Source of the DNA: an uncultured Opitutia bacterium
Lineage (GTDB): Bacteria; Verrucomicrobiota; Verrucomicrobiia; Opitutales; Opitutaceae
Reading direction: 5' to 3'
Assembly (NCBI GenBank): GCA_903872505.1
Contig: CAIQKV010000028.1
Span: 1 to 64,000 of the forward strand
DNA: 64,000 bases
Shown here one piece after another: positions 33,496 to 41,342 of the stretch. The translations under genes were made by a program, and so were the position numbers. The first letter of the stretch is position 1. Each line of letters begins with the position of its first letter. The notes beneath the pieces are model-generated. The model did not search any database. It worked only from the letters and a program-made list of their open reading frames with translations, and was not told the origin of the DNA.

Positions 33496-35004
33496 ATGAA
33501 AATCCTCCGCCTGCTCCTTGCCTGGTTCAGCCTCGGCGCCCTCAGCCGGGCCGACGTGACCCTGGCGCCGCTGTTTCAGGATCATGCCGTGCTGCAGCGC
33601 GACAAGCCGCTGCCGGTCTGGGGCCGCGCCGCGCCCGGCGAGCACGTGAGCGTGGCGTTTCATGACCAGCGGGTCGGCACCACCGCCGGGGCCGACGGGC
33701 GCTGGATCGTTTACCTCGGCGCCGCGGCGGCCTCGGCCGAGCCCGCCGAGCTGGTCGTGACCGGCACCAACACCCTCACGGTCCGCGACGTGCTCGTGGG
33801 CGAGGTGTGGCTGGCCTCCGGGCAGTCCAACATGGAGTGGCCCGTGGCCAAGGCCGCCGCCGGCGAAAAGGAGATCGCCGCCGCAAAGTTTCCCCTGCTC
33901 CGCCTCTTCACCGCCCAGCATCAGGTCGCAAGCCAGCCGGCCGACACCGTGCCCGGCGCCTGGCAGGCCTGCACCCCCGAGTCGGTGAAAAATTTCAGCG
34001 CCGTGGGCTATTTTTTCGCCCGCGACCTGCAGCGCAAGCTCGGTGTGCCCGTGGGTCTCATCAGCAGCCCGTGGGGCGGCACCGCGGTCGAGGCCTGGAT
34101 GGGCGACGCCGCGCTGCGGGGCACCGCGGCGTTCCCGGCGGTTGACGCGCGCTGGCAGCAGAGCCGGGCGGAATTTCCCCGGCGCCTGATCGACTTCCCG
34201 CTCGAGCAGGCGGCCTGGAAGAAGGCCGACGAGCACGCCAAGGCCACGCACACCAAGAACCCTCTGCCGTGGCCGCGCGTCCCGGTCGGTCCGGGCACGC
34301 CCTACGAGCCCAGCGGGCTGTTCAACGGCATGATCGCACCCCTGCAGCCCTACGCCCTGCGCGGCGTCATCTGGTACCAGGGGGAGTCCAACTGGCCGCG
34401 CCCGGAGGAGTATGCGGAATTGTTTCCCGCCATGATCCGCGCCTGGCGCGCCGGCTGGGGCGAGGGCGACTTCCCGTTTTATTTTGTGCAGCTCGCCAAT
34501 TACATCGAGCCCAGCGATCTCACCAACCGCGGCTGGGCGCGGCTGCGCGAGGCCCAGACGCGCGCCCTCGCGCTGCCGGCGACCGGCATGGCGGTCGCGA
34601 TCGACCTCGGCGACCCGCACGGCATCCATCCCCCCAACAAGCAGGAGGTCGCACGGCGGCTCGCCCTCCTCGCGAAGGCCCAGGTCTACGCCATTCCCGG
34701 GGACTTCAGCGGGCCGGTGTTCGCCTTCAAGACCACCGAGGGTTCGGCCCTGCGCGTGCGCTTCGATCAGGCCGGCACCGGCCTGATTGCGGGCAACCGC
34801 CCCGTGCAGTCGCTCGAAATCGCCGGTGCGGACCGCAAGTTCTACCCGGCCACGGGAAAGATCCAGCTCAACACCCTGCTCGTCTCCGCCCGCGAGGTGA
34901 AGGAGCCGGTGGCCGTGCGTTACGCCTGGACCAATTCGCCCGAGGCCAACCTCTACAACGGCGCCGGCCTTCCCGCCGCGCCCTTCCGCTCGGACGATTG
35001 GTGA
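33496..35004 (+). CDS. Sialate O-acetylesterase-type SGNH hydrolase
   Basis: From ATG 33496 the protein has 502 residues with a signal peptide (about 19 residues ending SRA-DV). An N-terminal beta domain begins with FQDHAVLQRDKPLPVWG. SGNH blocks are ASGQSNMEWPV near 111 (nucleophile Ser), IWYQGESN near 293 and the Asp/His region GDPHGIHPP near 371. The family removes acetyl groups from carbohydrates. The much longer frame upstream overlaps uvrC and is not coding. A 92-bp gap separates it from uvrC. Confidence 0.9.
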   Translation: MKILRLLLAWFSLGALSRADVTLAPLFQDHAVLQRDKPLPVWGRAAPGEHVSVAFHDQRVGTTAGADGRWIVYLGAAAASAEPAELVVTGTNTLTVRDVLVGEVWLASGQSNMEWPVAKAAAGEKEIAAAKFPLLRLFTAQHQVASQPADTVPGAWQACTPESVKNFSAVGYFFARDLQRKLGVPVGLISSPWGGTAVEAWMGDAALRGTAAFPAVDARWQQSRAEFPRRLIDFPLEQAAWKKADEHAKATHTKNPLPWPRVPVGPGTPYEPSGLFNGMIAPLQPYALRGVIWYQGESNWPRPEEYAELFPAMIRAWRAGWGEGDFPFYFVQLANYIEPSDLTNRGWARLREAQTRALALPATGMAVAIDLGDPHGIHPPNKQEVARRLALLAKAQVYAIPGDFSGPVFAFKTTEGSALRVRFDQAGTGLIAGNRPVQSLEIAGADRKFYPATGKIQLNTLLVSAREVKEPVAVRYAWTNSPEANLYNGAGLPAAPFRSDDW

Positions 35005-35074
35005 TGCGGTCGCGCGGAATCCTCCCTAAGATTTCCGCCCCGGGAACGTCATTCCCCCTGAACCCTCCCCTCCC

Positions 35075-36760
35075 ATGAAACGTCTCCTCGCCTCCCTCGG
35101 CGCGCTTGTGGCCGCCGCCTTTGTCTCGGGCGCACCCGCGCCGGTCGAATCCACCATCACCGCCGTCACGGTCTACACGGACCGCGCCGTCGTCACCCGC
35201 ACCGCCGGCGTCGAGCTGGCCGGCGGGATCACCGAACTCGTCTTCGCCAACCTGCCCCAGGCCCTCAACGAGCAGTCGCTCCAGGTCAGCGGCAAGGGCA
35301 CGGCCGGGGCCACCATCCTCGATGTCGCCAGCAAGCAGACCTACATCGACTTCACGCCTAACGCCCGCGTGAAGGAGCTCGAGGATGTCCTCCGCGGGCT
35401 GCAGAAGCAGTCGCGCGGCCTCGACGACCGCGCCGGCATCCTCCAGGCCCAGACCGTCATTCTCGACCGGATGGAGGCCGCGCTTTTCGCCCCGCCGGCC
35501 AAGGACGTGCCGCGGCCCGACCTGACCCAGTTTACGAATTCGCTCACCTACCTGTCCGAACAGAAGACCCGGATCGTCGCCGAGCGCGCCACGCTCGATG
35601 AGCAGCACGAGGACCTGCAGAACAAGGTGACCGCCACGCAAAACCAGCTCAACGAGCTGCGCGGCGCCGGCGGCCGCGGCTACAAGACCGTGACCGTGCG
35701 CGTGTCCGCCGCGCAGCCCGGCAGCCTCACCGTCGCCCTCTCCTACACCGTGCCCGGCGCCAGCTGGGCGCCCAGCTACGACGCCCGCGTGCTCAGCGTC
35801 GAGCGCGCGGTGGCGCTCGGCTATTTCGGCGTCGTCCGCCAGAGCACCGGCGAGGACTGGAAGGACGTCGCCCTCACCCTCTCGACCGCGCGCCCCGGCT
35901 TCGGCGGCGCCGCGCCTGTACTCACCGCGTGGAACCTCGATGTATTCGTATTTAGTCCGCGAGAACCGTGGTCGGCTTCCAACGAGGCTCCTCGGCGTGA
36001 TGGCGCGATGTTTAAGGTCGCGGGCGCAGCCGGCGGCCAGGTGAACATGCAGTCGCTCACCAGTAACGCGCCCGCCGTGGAAGCGCTCGATCTGAAGAAG
36101 GAGAAGGACGCCGAGCTCGCCGCCGCCACGATCGAGGCCGGCGCGACCAGCGCCTCCTTCAAGATCGCCACCACCGCCAGCGTGCCGAGCGACAACACGC
36201 CGCAGAAGGTGCCGATCACCAGCATCAGGCTGGGCGCCAATCCCGAGTACCTCACCGTGCCGAAGCGCCTCGCGACCGCCTTCCTCACCGCCAAGGTATT
36301 CAACACCTCCGAGTTCCCACTGCTCAGCGGCGCGATGAACGTGTTCCTCGACGGCACCTTCGTCGCCACCAGCGGCCTGCGCACCGTCATGCCCGGCGAG
36401 AAGTTCGACCTCGCACTCGGCGCCGACGAGGGCATCAGCGTGAAATACAAGCGCGTGCAGAAGTTCACCGAGGACACCGGCCTGACCAACTCCGGCAAGC
36501 GCATCACCTACGAGTACCTGATCACGGTCCAGAACAACAAGCGGACCGCCGAGCGCGTGATCGTGGCCGACCAGGTGCCGCTCTCGCGCAACGAGAAGAT
36601 CACCGTCAAGCTGCTCTCGCCCGACGCGAAGGAAGTGAAGCCCACCGACGAGGGCACGCTCAAGTGGACGCTCGAGCTCAAGCCTGCCGAGAAACGCGAG
36701 CTGACCGTGAAGTTCACCGTCGAGTTCGCCAATGACGTGAACGTAGCCGGGCTGGAATAA
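35075..36760 (+). CDS. DUF4139 (MuiA-like) exported protein
   Basis: This 561-residue protein has a Sec signal (about 19 residues ending VSG-AP). An N-terminal DUF4140-like domain follows (VESTITAVTVYTDRAVVTR), then a coiled-coil stretch near 85-205. The C-terminal DUF4139 domain has YTVPGASWAPSYDARVLS near 227 and later VQNNKRTAERVIVADQVPLS near 488. Family function is not established, though relatives are called mucoidy inhibitor A. A short AT-richer patch lies near 35935-36020 without breaking the frame. Confidence 0.85.
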   Translation: MKRLLASLGALVAAAFVSGAPAPVESTITAVTVYTDRAVVTRTAGVELAGGITELVFANLPQALNEQSLQVSGKGTAGATILDVASKQTYIDFTPNARVKELEDVLRGLQKQSRGLDDRAGILQAQTVILDRMEAALFAPPAKDVPRPDLTQFTNSLTYLSEQKTRIVAERATLDEQHEDLQNKVTATQNQLNELRGAGGRGYKTVTVRVSAAQPGSLTVALSYTVPGASWAPSYDARVLSVERAVALGYFGVVRQSTGEDWKDVALTLSTARPGFGGAAPVLTAWNLDVFVFSPREPWSASNEAPRRDGAMFKVAGAAGGQVNMQSLTSNAPAVEALDLKKEKDAELAAATIEAGATSASFKIATTASVPSDNTPQKVPITSIRLGANPEYLTVPKRLATAFLTAKVFNTSEFPLLSGAMNVFLDGTFVATSGLRTVMPGEKFDLALGADEGISVKYKRVQKFTEDTGLTNSGKRITYEYLITVQNNKRTAERVIVADQVPLSRNEKITVKLLSPDAKEVKPTDEGTLKWTLELKPAEKRELTVKFTVEFANDVNVAGLE

Positions 36761-36797
36761 ACCCCGGCCACGCCGCCGTCACCGCCCGAGGCCCCTC

Positions 36798-36828
36798 CGG
36801 CTTTGTAACCTAATAGGTTACAAAGCCG
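36798..36828. promoter_or_regulatory. Perfect 14-bp palindrome containing TAACCTAATAGGTTA
   Basis: CGGCTTTGTAACCT (36798-36811) and AGGTTACAAAGCCG (36815-36828) are exact inverse complements around AAT. The core TAACCTA-A-TAGGTTA (36806-36820) recurs with one change upstream of the alpha-galactosidase gene (54575-54589). It lies 66 bp before the peroxiredoxin ATG. It could be an operator or, as a hairpin without a T-tract, an end-of-transcript structure. Confidence 0.55.
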
Positions 36829-36893
36829 CGGGCGTTGACGAATCGCCGCACCCGGCTTGCGCTTTGGCCCGGGGACCGCTTTCTTGTCGCGCC

Positions 36894-37409
36894 ATGAAAC
36901 TCCGCCACCTCCTCGTGCTCTCCTCCTTCCTCGCCATGTTCTCCTTCGCCCGCGCCGAGCCCCTCAAAGTCGGCGACGCCGCCCCCGCCGTCACCGCCAC
37001 CACCGAAACCGGCGCCACGCTCGTCTTCGCCGACGTCTACGCCCGGCAGACCTACACGCTCGTCTACTTCTACCCGAAGGCCGACACTTCCGGCTGCACC
37101 GCCCAGGGCTGCTCCCTGCGCGACGGCTACGAGGCGCTCACCGCGAAGGGTGTGGCAGTCATCGGCGTGAGCCACGACGACGTCGCCGCCCAGAAAGCCT
37201 TCAAGGATAAGTATCGCTTCCCCTTCACCCTGATCGCCGACACGGACGGCAAGGTGATAGCGGCCTTCGGCGTCCCCACCTACCCGGTCGTCGGGTTCGC
37301 CCATCGCCAGGCCTACCTGATCAAGGGCGGCAAGATCATCTACGCCGACTACAACGGCACGACCGACAAGCAGGCCGAGGCCATCCTGAAGGTCCTCGCG
37401 GAGCAGTAA
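36894..37409 (+). CDS. Exported thioredoxin-dependent peroxiredoxin (BCP/PrxQ type)
   Basis: From ATG 36894 the protein has 171 residues with a signal peptide (MKLRHLLVLSS... ending FARA-EP). The peroxidatic cysteine lies in FYPKADTSGCTAQGCSLRD near residue 68, and the second Cys five residues later is the PrxQ resolving position. It would reduce peroxides outside the cytoplasm. An intrinsic terminator follows 23 bp after the stop. Confidence 0.92.
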   Translation: MKLRHLLVLSSFLAMFSFARAEPLKVGDAAPAVTATTETGATLVFADVYARQTYTLVYFYPKADTSGCTAQGCSLRDGYEALTAKGVAVIGVSHDDVAAQKAFKDKYRFPFTLIADTDGKVIAAFGVPTYPVVGFAHRQAYLIKGGKIIYADYNGTTDKQAEAILKVLAEQ

Positions 37410-37431
37410 ACGCGAAGCGCGTCCAATGTAG

Positions 37432-37458
37432 GGCGGGGTCTCCGACCCCGCCTTTTTT
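37432..37458 (+). terminator. Intrinsic terminator after peroxiredoxin gene
   Basis: GGCGGGGTC (37432-37440) and GACCCCGCC (37444-37452) form a perfect 9-bp stem with loop TCC, followed by TTTTTT. Confidence 0.9.
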
Positions 37459-37519
37459 GTAGCCACGAGCGTGAGCGAGTGGAGCTCCTAACCTGCCACT
37501 CGCTCACGCTCGTAGCTAC
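37459..37519. repeat. Palindromic repeat between convergent genes, family B
   Basis: Arms 37459-37482 (GTAGCCACGAGCGTGAGCGA...) and 37496-37519 match as inverse complements at 23 of 24 positions around a 13-bp loop. The element abuts the terminator at 37432 and ends 6 bp from the stop of the leftward CNNM gene. It probably acts as a bidirectional end-of-transcript structure or a mobile palindromic unit. Confidence 0.8.
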
Positions 37520-37525
37520 TGACTG

Positions 37526-38860
37526 TTAGGCCGACGCCTGCTCGCTGCCCGGGGCCGGCGGCGGGGCTTTCCCCACCAGCACCTTGTCCACGCGGCGGTG
37601 GTCCATGTCTACGACCTCAAACCGCCAGCCCGCCCAGTCGAAGTGATCCCCGGCGGCCGGGATCCGACCGAACTGGGTGACGACAAAGCCACCGAGCGTC
37701 TGGTATTCCGCCTCGCCCTCGTGCGGCAGGCCGGTGGTGAGGCCGAGCAGCTCCTTCAGGTCGCTCGTCGCCAGTGTCGCGTCGATCAGCCATGAGCCGT
37801 CGTCGCGGCGCTTCGCCTCCGGCTGGGCGCGCCGGCCCGCGTTCGGCAGGTCGCCCACGATCGCCTCGAGCACGTCGATCAGCGTCACGAGCCCCTGCAC
37901 CGCGCCGAACTCGTCGGTGACCACAGCGATGTGCTTGCCGGACTTCTTGAACTGCTCGAGCAGCTGGATCGCGTTGATGGTGTCGGACACCACGAGCGGC
38001 GGCAGGAGCAGGTTCTTCAGCGTGGTCGGCAGCCCGATGGCTGCATGCGCCCAGAGCGCCTTGACCGGCACCATGCCGACGATCTGGTCGCGGTTCGCCT
38101 GGTAGACGGGAAAATACGAGTGGCCGCTCGTGACGATCTTGCGCCAGTTGACCTCCTCCGGGTCGTCGATGTTCAGGAAAACGATCTTCGGCCGCGGCGT
38201 CATCAGCGCCGTCACCGGCAACTGGTCCAGCGCGAGCACGCCCTCGACCATCTGCTGCTCCGCCTGCTGGAACACCCCGGCGTGCAGCCCCTGCTCGACC
38301 AGCGCGCGCACTTCGTCGTCGCCCACGCTCTCGGACACCGGTCGCACGCGGAGGCGGATGAGGCGCGTGACCGCATTTGTCGCCAGCTCCAGCAGTCGCA
38401 GGAATGGCGCCGCCAGCCAGGCCAGCCCGCGCATCGAACCCGCCAGCAGGGTGGCAACCCTTTCCGGATGCGCCCGGCCGATCCGCTTCGGCACCAACTC
38501 GCCAAACAACAGCATGAACGCCGACAGCCCGAGGATGACGCAGACGTAAGCGAGTGATGGTGCATACGGCGCCAGCACCGCCATGCGCACAAACTGTTCC
38601 TCCAGCTGGCCCGCCAGTTCCGCGCCGCCGAGCACGCCGGCGATCATGCCGGAAAGCGTCAGCCAGAACTGCACCAGCGCGAGGAAGCGCGTCGGCTGCT
38701 CCGCGAGCGCGAGGGCCTTCGCCGCGCCCGGGTGTTTCTTCGCCAGCTCGCGCAGCCGGGACTTGCGCGACGACACGACCGCGGTCTCCGCCATGGCCAG
38801 CAGGCCGTTGGCCAGCACCAGCAGGCAGATGATCACAAATAATGCCGGGACGCTAAGCAT
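37526..38860 (-). CDS. CNNM/CorC-type membrane protein with CBS domains
   Basis: From ATG 38860 the protein has 444 residues. Residues 1-180 are a DUF21/CNNM membrane domain with about four helices (LLVLANGLLAMAETAVVSSRK near 10, LLFGELVPKRIG near 110). A CBS pair follows (VTALMTPRPKIVFLNIDD near 208 and HIAVVTDEFGAVQGLVTLIDVLEAI near 300). A C-terminal CorC/HlyC domain ends the protein (LGGFVVTQFGRIPAAGD). The family is linked to Mg2+ or Co2+ export. Older names call it hemolysin-related, but no toxin role is implied. Confidence 0.9.
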   Translation of the reverse strand: MLSVPALFVIICLLVLANGLLAMAETAVVSSRKSRLRELAKKHPGAAKALALAEQPTRFLALVQFWLTLSGMIAGVLGGAELAGQLEEQFVRMAVLAPYAPSLAYVCVILGLSAFMLLFGELVPKRIGRAHPERVATLLAGSMRGLAWLAAPFLRLLELATNAVTRLIRLRVRPVSESVGDDEVRALVEQGLHAGVFQQAEQQMVEGVLALDQLPVTALMTPRPKIVFLNIDDPEEVNWRKIVTSGHSYFPVYQANRDQIVGMVPVKALWAHAAIGLPTTLKNLLLPPLVVSDTINAIQLLEQFKKSGKHIAVVTDEFGAVQGLVTLIDVLEAIVGDLPNAGRRAQPEAKRRDDGSWLIDATLATSDLKELLGLTTGLPHEGEAEYQTLGGFVVTQFGRIPAAGDHFDWAGWRFEVVDMDHRRVDKVLVGKAPPPAPGSEQASA

Positions 38861-38934
38861 GGGAAAAATCTTAGGCTGGCCGAGGCGCGCCGGGACGCAA
38901 ATCCTTCCCGAGATCACCTATGTGCAGGATCCAG

Positions 38935-39327
38935 TTAAGTCTTTCTCTGGTCGCTCTCTATAAATTTTATCAGGTCCAATATCGTGAATTGCCTTAGATT
39001 GGAAGGGATCGCGAGTCCGAACTGGCTTCGCAGGTACTTCTCCAACGTTTCTGCCCCCGCATCGAAGTGCCATGAGTCGATCTTACTCAATTGGGAGATA
39101 AAACAGTCACTTGGCCTTAGCTTGGAGTAAGCAATTCCGTAACTCGCACCAATCTGCTTCAAAATCGTCAAGATCGTTTCGGGGGGTAACGACGAAAGAC
39201 CAAAGAGTTCTGTAAGATTTTGATCCGGGATATCTTCTCGAGCGCCTAACACTCGCCTCTGCGCTATGCGCGGAAAAACAAGCACCACGATAATACTAAC
39301 GAGTATAATTATCCCAAGGACAGTCAC
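38935..39327 (-). CDS. AT-richer orphan protein with one N-terminal membrane helix
   Basis: This 130-residue protein has a transmembrane helix at residues 2-19 followed by a soluble, probably helical domain (LPPETILTILKQIGASYGI, FDAGAETLEKYL, FTILDLIKFIESD). The last part resembles the helical layout of acyl-carrier-type domains, but I see no phosphopantetheine serine motif, so I do not assign it. Base and codon use (AAT, TTA, AGA, ATA) are clearly AT-richer than all neighbours, which suggests recent acquisition. It is flanked by the CNNM gene and a PIG-L gene. Confidence 0.65.
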   Translation of the reverse strand: MTVLGIIILVSIIVVLVFPRIAQRRVLGAREDIPDQNLTELFGLSSLPPETILTILKQIGASYGIAYSKLRPSDCFISQLSKIDSWHFDAGAETLEKYLRSQFGLAIPSNLRQFTILDLIKFIESDQRKT

Positions 39328-39372
39328 TGGCGACGGGGGAGTAATGTCGGGACATGCTTCCGGATGTTGGGC

Positions 39373-40221
39373 TCAGCTCAGCTTCGCGATCCGGCTGGCG
39401 ATATCCGCGCGGAGCCGGTCGACGCAGCCGAGCGTGAAATCCTTCACCAACAGCTTCTCGTCCGCCACCAGGGGCGTCAGATCCATCGCCCATGCGATGT
39501 CGGTAAGTGTGTCCGTGGCGTGGGAGGCAAAGAAGCTCGCGTTGGCCTTGCGACGCCCGATGGCGGCGAGGTCGTAGCGCTTGCCGCCCGCGATCTGCGA
39601 GTCGAAGACCTGCATCAGCTTGAGCGACAGCTCGGGGTTCGCGCTGCAGTCGAGCGGGACTTTCTCGTCGTCCATCAGCCAGTCGAGTCCGCGCCATGCT
39701 TCCACCCCCAGCACCCGCTTCGGCCGCTGGGCCGCCGGCAGGGCGCGGATCGCCTCGAGGCTGCGAAGCAAGACCGCCACATGCGTGTCGTGCTTGTCGG
39801 CGGGCTGGTGCAGGTAGACCACGCTCGGCCGGCATCCCGCGAAAATCGCCTTCAAATCCGCCGCCACGCCAGCGTTGCCCGGCTTTTTCAAGTCCACGCT
39901 GGGATGCGCGAGCTGGAGCTGCAGGTTGTACTTGCCGATGCGCGCGGCCTCGCGCTGCTCCTCGCGGCGGACGGCCTGCATCTGCGCGTCGGTGTGGTTC
40001 GCGAACTTTCCGGTCCGCGGCGAGCCGGCGCCGTTCGTGACCGTCACGCCCGTGAAGAACCGGTCGGCTTTCCCATAGCACTCAGCGATGCCGGGATAGG
40101 CATTGATCTCGATGTCGTCCTGGTGCGCGGTGACGCAGAGGTGGGTCGTGCGCGCGAGCGCCTTGGCCGGGTCGCTGCCATCCGGCGTGAAAATGTCGGC
40201 GTCGGGACGGGAGAGTTTCAT
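39373..40221 (-). CDS. PIG-L-family deacetylase
   Basis: This 282-residue protein has the metal-binding motif AHQDDIEI (residues 32-39; usually HPDD) and a distal HxxxH-type site in DKHDTHVAV near 152. The family removes N-acetyl groups from GlcNAc derivatives using Zn2+. It overlaps the start of its operon partner, the sugar kinase, by 4 bp, and follows it in a minus-strand operon led by a GH116 gene. A substrate with N-acetylhexosamine is therefore plausible. Confidence 0.88.
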   Translation of the reverse strand: MKLSRPDADIFTPDGSDPAKALARTTHLCVTAHQDDIEINAYPGIAECYGKADRFFTGVTVTNGAGSPRTGKFANHTDAQMQAVRREEQREAARIGKYNLQLQLAHPSVDLKKPGNAGVAADLKAIFAGCRPSVVYLHQPADKHDTHVAVLLRSLEAIRALPAAQRPKRVLGVEAWRGLDWLMDDEKVPLDCSANPELSLKLMQVFDSQIAGGKRYDLAAIGRRKANASFFASHATDTLTDIAWAMDLTPLVADEKLLVKDFTLGCVDRLRADIASRIAKLS

Positions 40222-41342
40222 GTGCGGACGGCGGCGGCGATGATGCGCGTCATGGCATCCTGCGATGCCTCGATGCTGCGGACGAGCGCGAATTGCGTGC
40301 GGCAGCGGTCGAGGTTGTGGCGCGGGTGCTTGATCTTGTAATAAATGTCGCCCTGCAGGTAGTCGCTCAGGAAGCGCAGGCCGTTCTCGTAGGTCATCAA
40401 TTTGCCCGCGAAGCCAAGGTGCGCGCGCTCGGTGGCGTTGAGCACGCCGCCGACCGCCGAGGCGAGATAGCCCTCGACCAGCGCGCGGAAGAGCGGCAGC
40501 AGCACCCGCATGTTGCCGGCGTCGGGGTCGTCCTCGGCGGTCGAGCTGGCGGAGGTGCGGACCATCTCGCCGAAATCGTAGAGCGGCAGGCCCGGCATGA
40601 TCGTGTCGAGATCGATCACCGCGACCGTGCGGCCGGTGGTGTCATCGAGCATCACGTTGTTGATCTTGGTGTCGTTGTGGGTGACGCGCTCGGACACCTC
40701 GCCGCGCGCCAGCAGGTTGAGCAGCACGTCCGCGTCCGCCTCGCGGGAAAAAGCGAAATCGATCTCGGCCGCCACCTCGGCCTTCCGCCCGGCGGCGTTT
40801 TCCGCCACCGCGCGGCGGAAATTCTCGAAGCGGCTGCGCGTGTGGTGAAAGTTCGGGATCGTCTCGAACAGCCGCCCGCCCGGCAGGTCGGCCAGCTGTG
40901 CCTGGAACTCGCCGAACGCCGCCGCCGCCTCGCGCGCCTGCGCCTCGTTCGTCACGCGGTCCACCGTGTGCGCACCCTCGATGAAGTCGTAGACCCGCCA
41001 GTAGCCGCCCGCCGCGTCCTGTGTGAACGCCCGCCCGTCCCGGACCGGCAGCAGCGTGAGCACGCGCCGCGCCGCCGCCTCGCCGGACGCCGCGCGCACC
41101 TTCGTCGCGATGTGCGCGGTGACCCGGCGGACGTTGTCCATCAGCCCCGGCACGTTCTTGAAGATGCGGTGGTTGACCTTCTGGAAGATGTAGCGGCGCG
41201 TCCCCGCGCCCTCGGCGAAGACCGCCGCGTAGGTCTCGTTGATGTGCCCGCTGCCGTGCGGGGCGGCGGACACGAGCCGGCCGGGCAGCGGAAAGTCCGG
41301 AATGACGGCGTGAAGCTCGGGGGGAACGGGCGTGGAACTCAT
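40218..41342 (-). CDS. APH-fold sugar kinase, N-acetylhexosamine 1-kinase-like
   Basis: This 374-residue aminoglycoside-phosphotransferase-fold protein has a nucleotide loop HGSGHINETY near residue 29, catalytic THNDTKINNVM near 224, and metal-binding VIDLDTIMPG near 246. This set is typical of NahK-type anomeric kinases that phosphorylate GlcNAc or GalNAc at C1. It overlaps the GH116 gene upstream by 4 bp and the PIG-L gene downstream by 4 bp, so the three are translationally coupled. Confidence 0.85.
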   Translation of the reverse strand: MSSTPVPPELHAVIPDFPLPGRLVSAAPHGSGHINETYAAVFAEGAGTRRYIFQKVNHRIFKNVPGLMDNVRRVTAHIATKVRAASGEAAARRVLTLLPVRDGRAFTQDAAGGYWRVYDFIEGAHTVDRVTNEAQAREAAAAFGEFQAQLADLPGGRLFETIPNFHHTRSRFENFRRAVAENAAGRKAEVAAEIDFAFSREADADVLLNLLARGEVSERVTHNDTKINNVMLDDTTGRTVAVIDLDTIMPGLPLYDFGEMVRTSASSTAEDDPDAGNMRVLLPLFRALVEGYLASAVGGVLNATERAHLGFAGKLMTYENGLRFLSDYLQGDIYYKIKHPRHNLDRCRTQFALVRSIEASQDAMTRIIAAAVRT

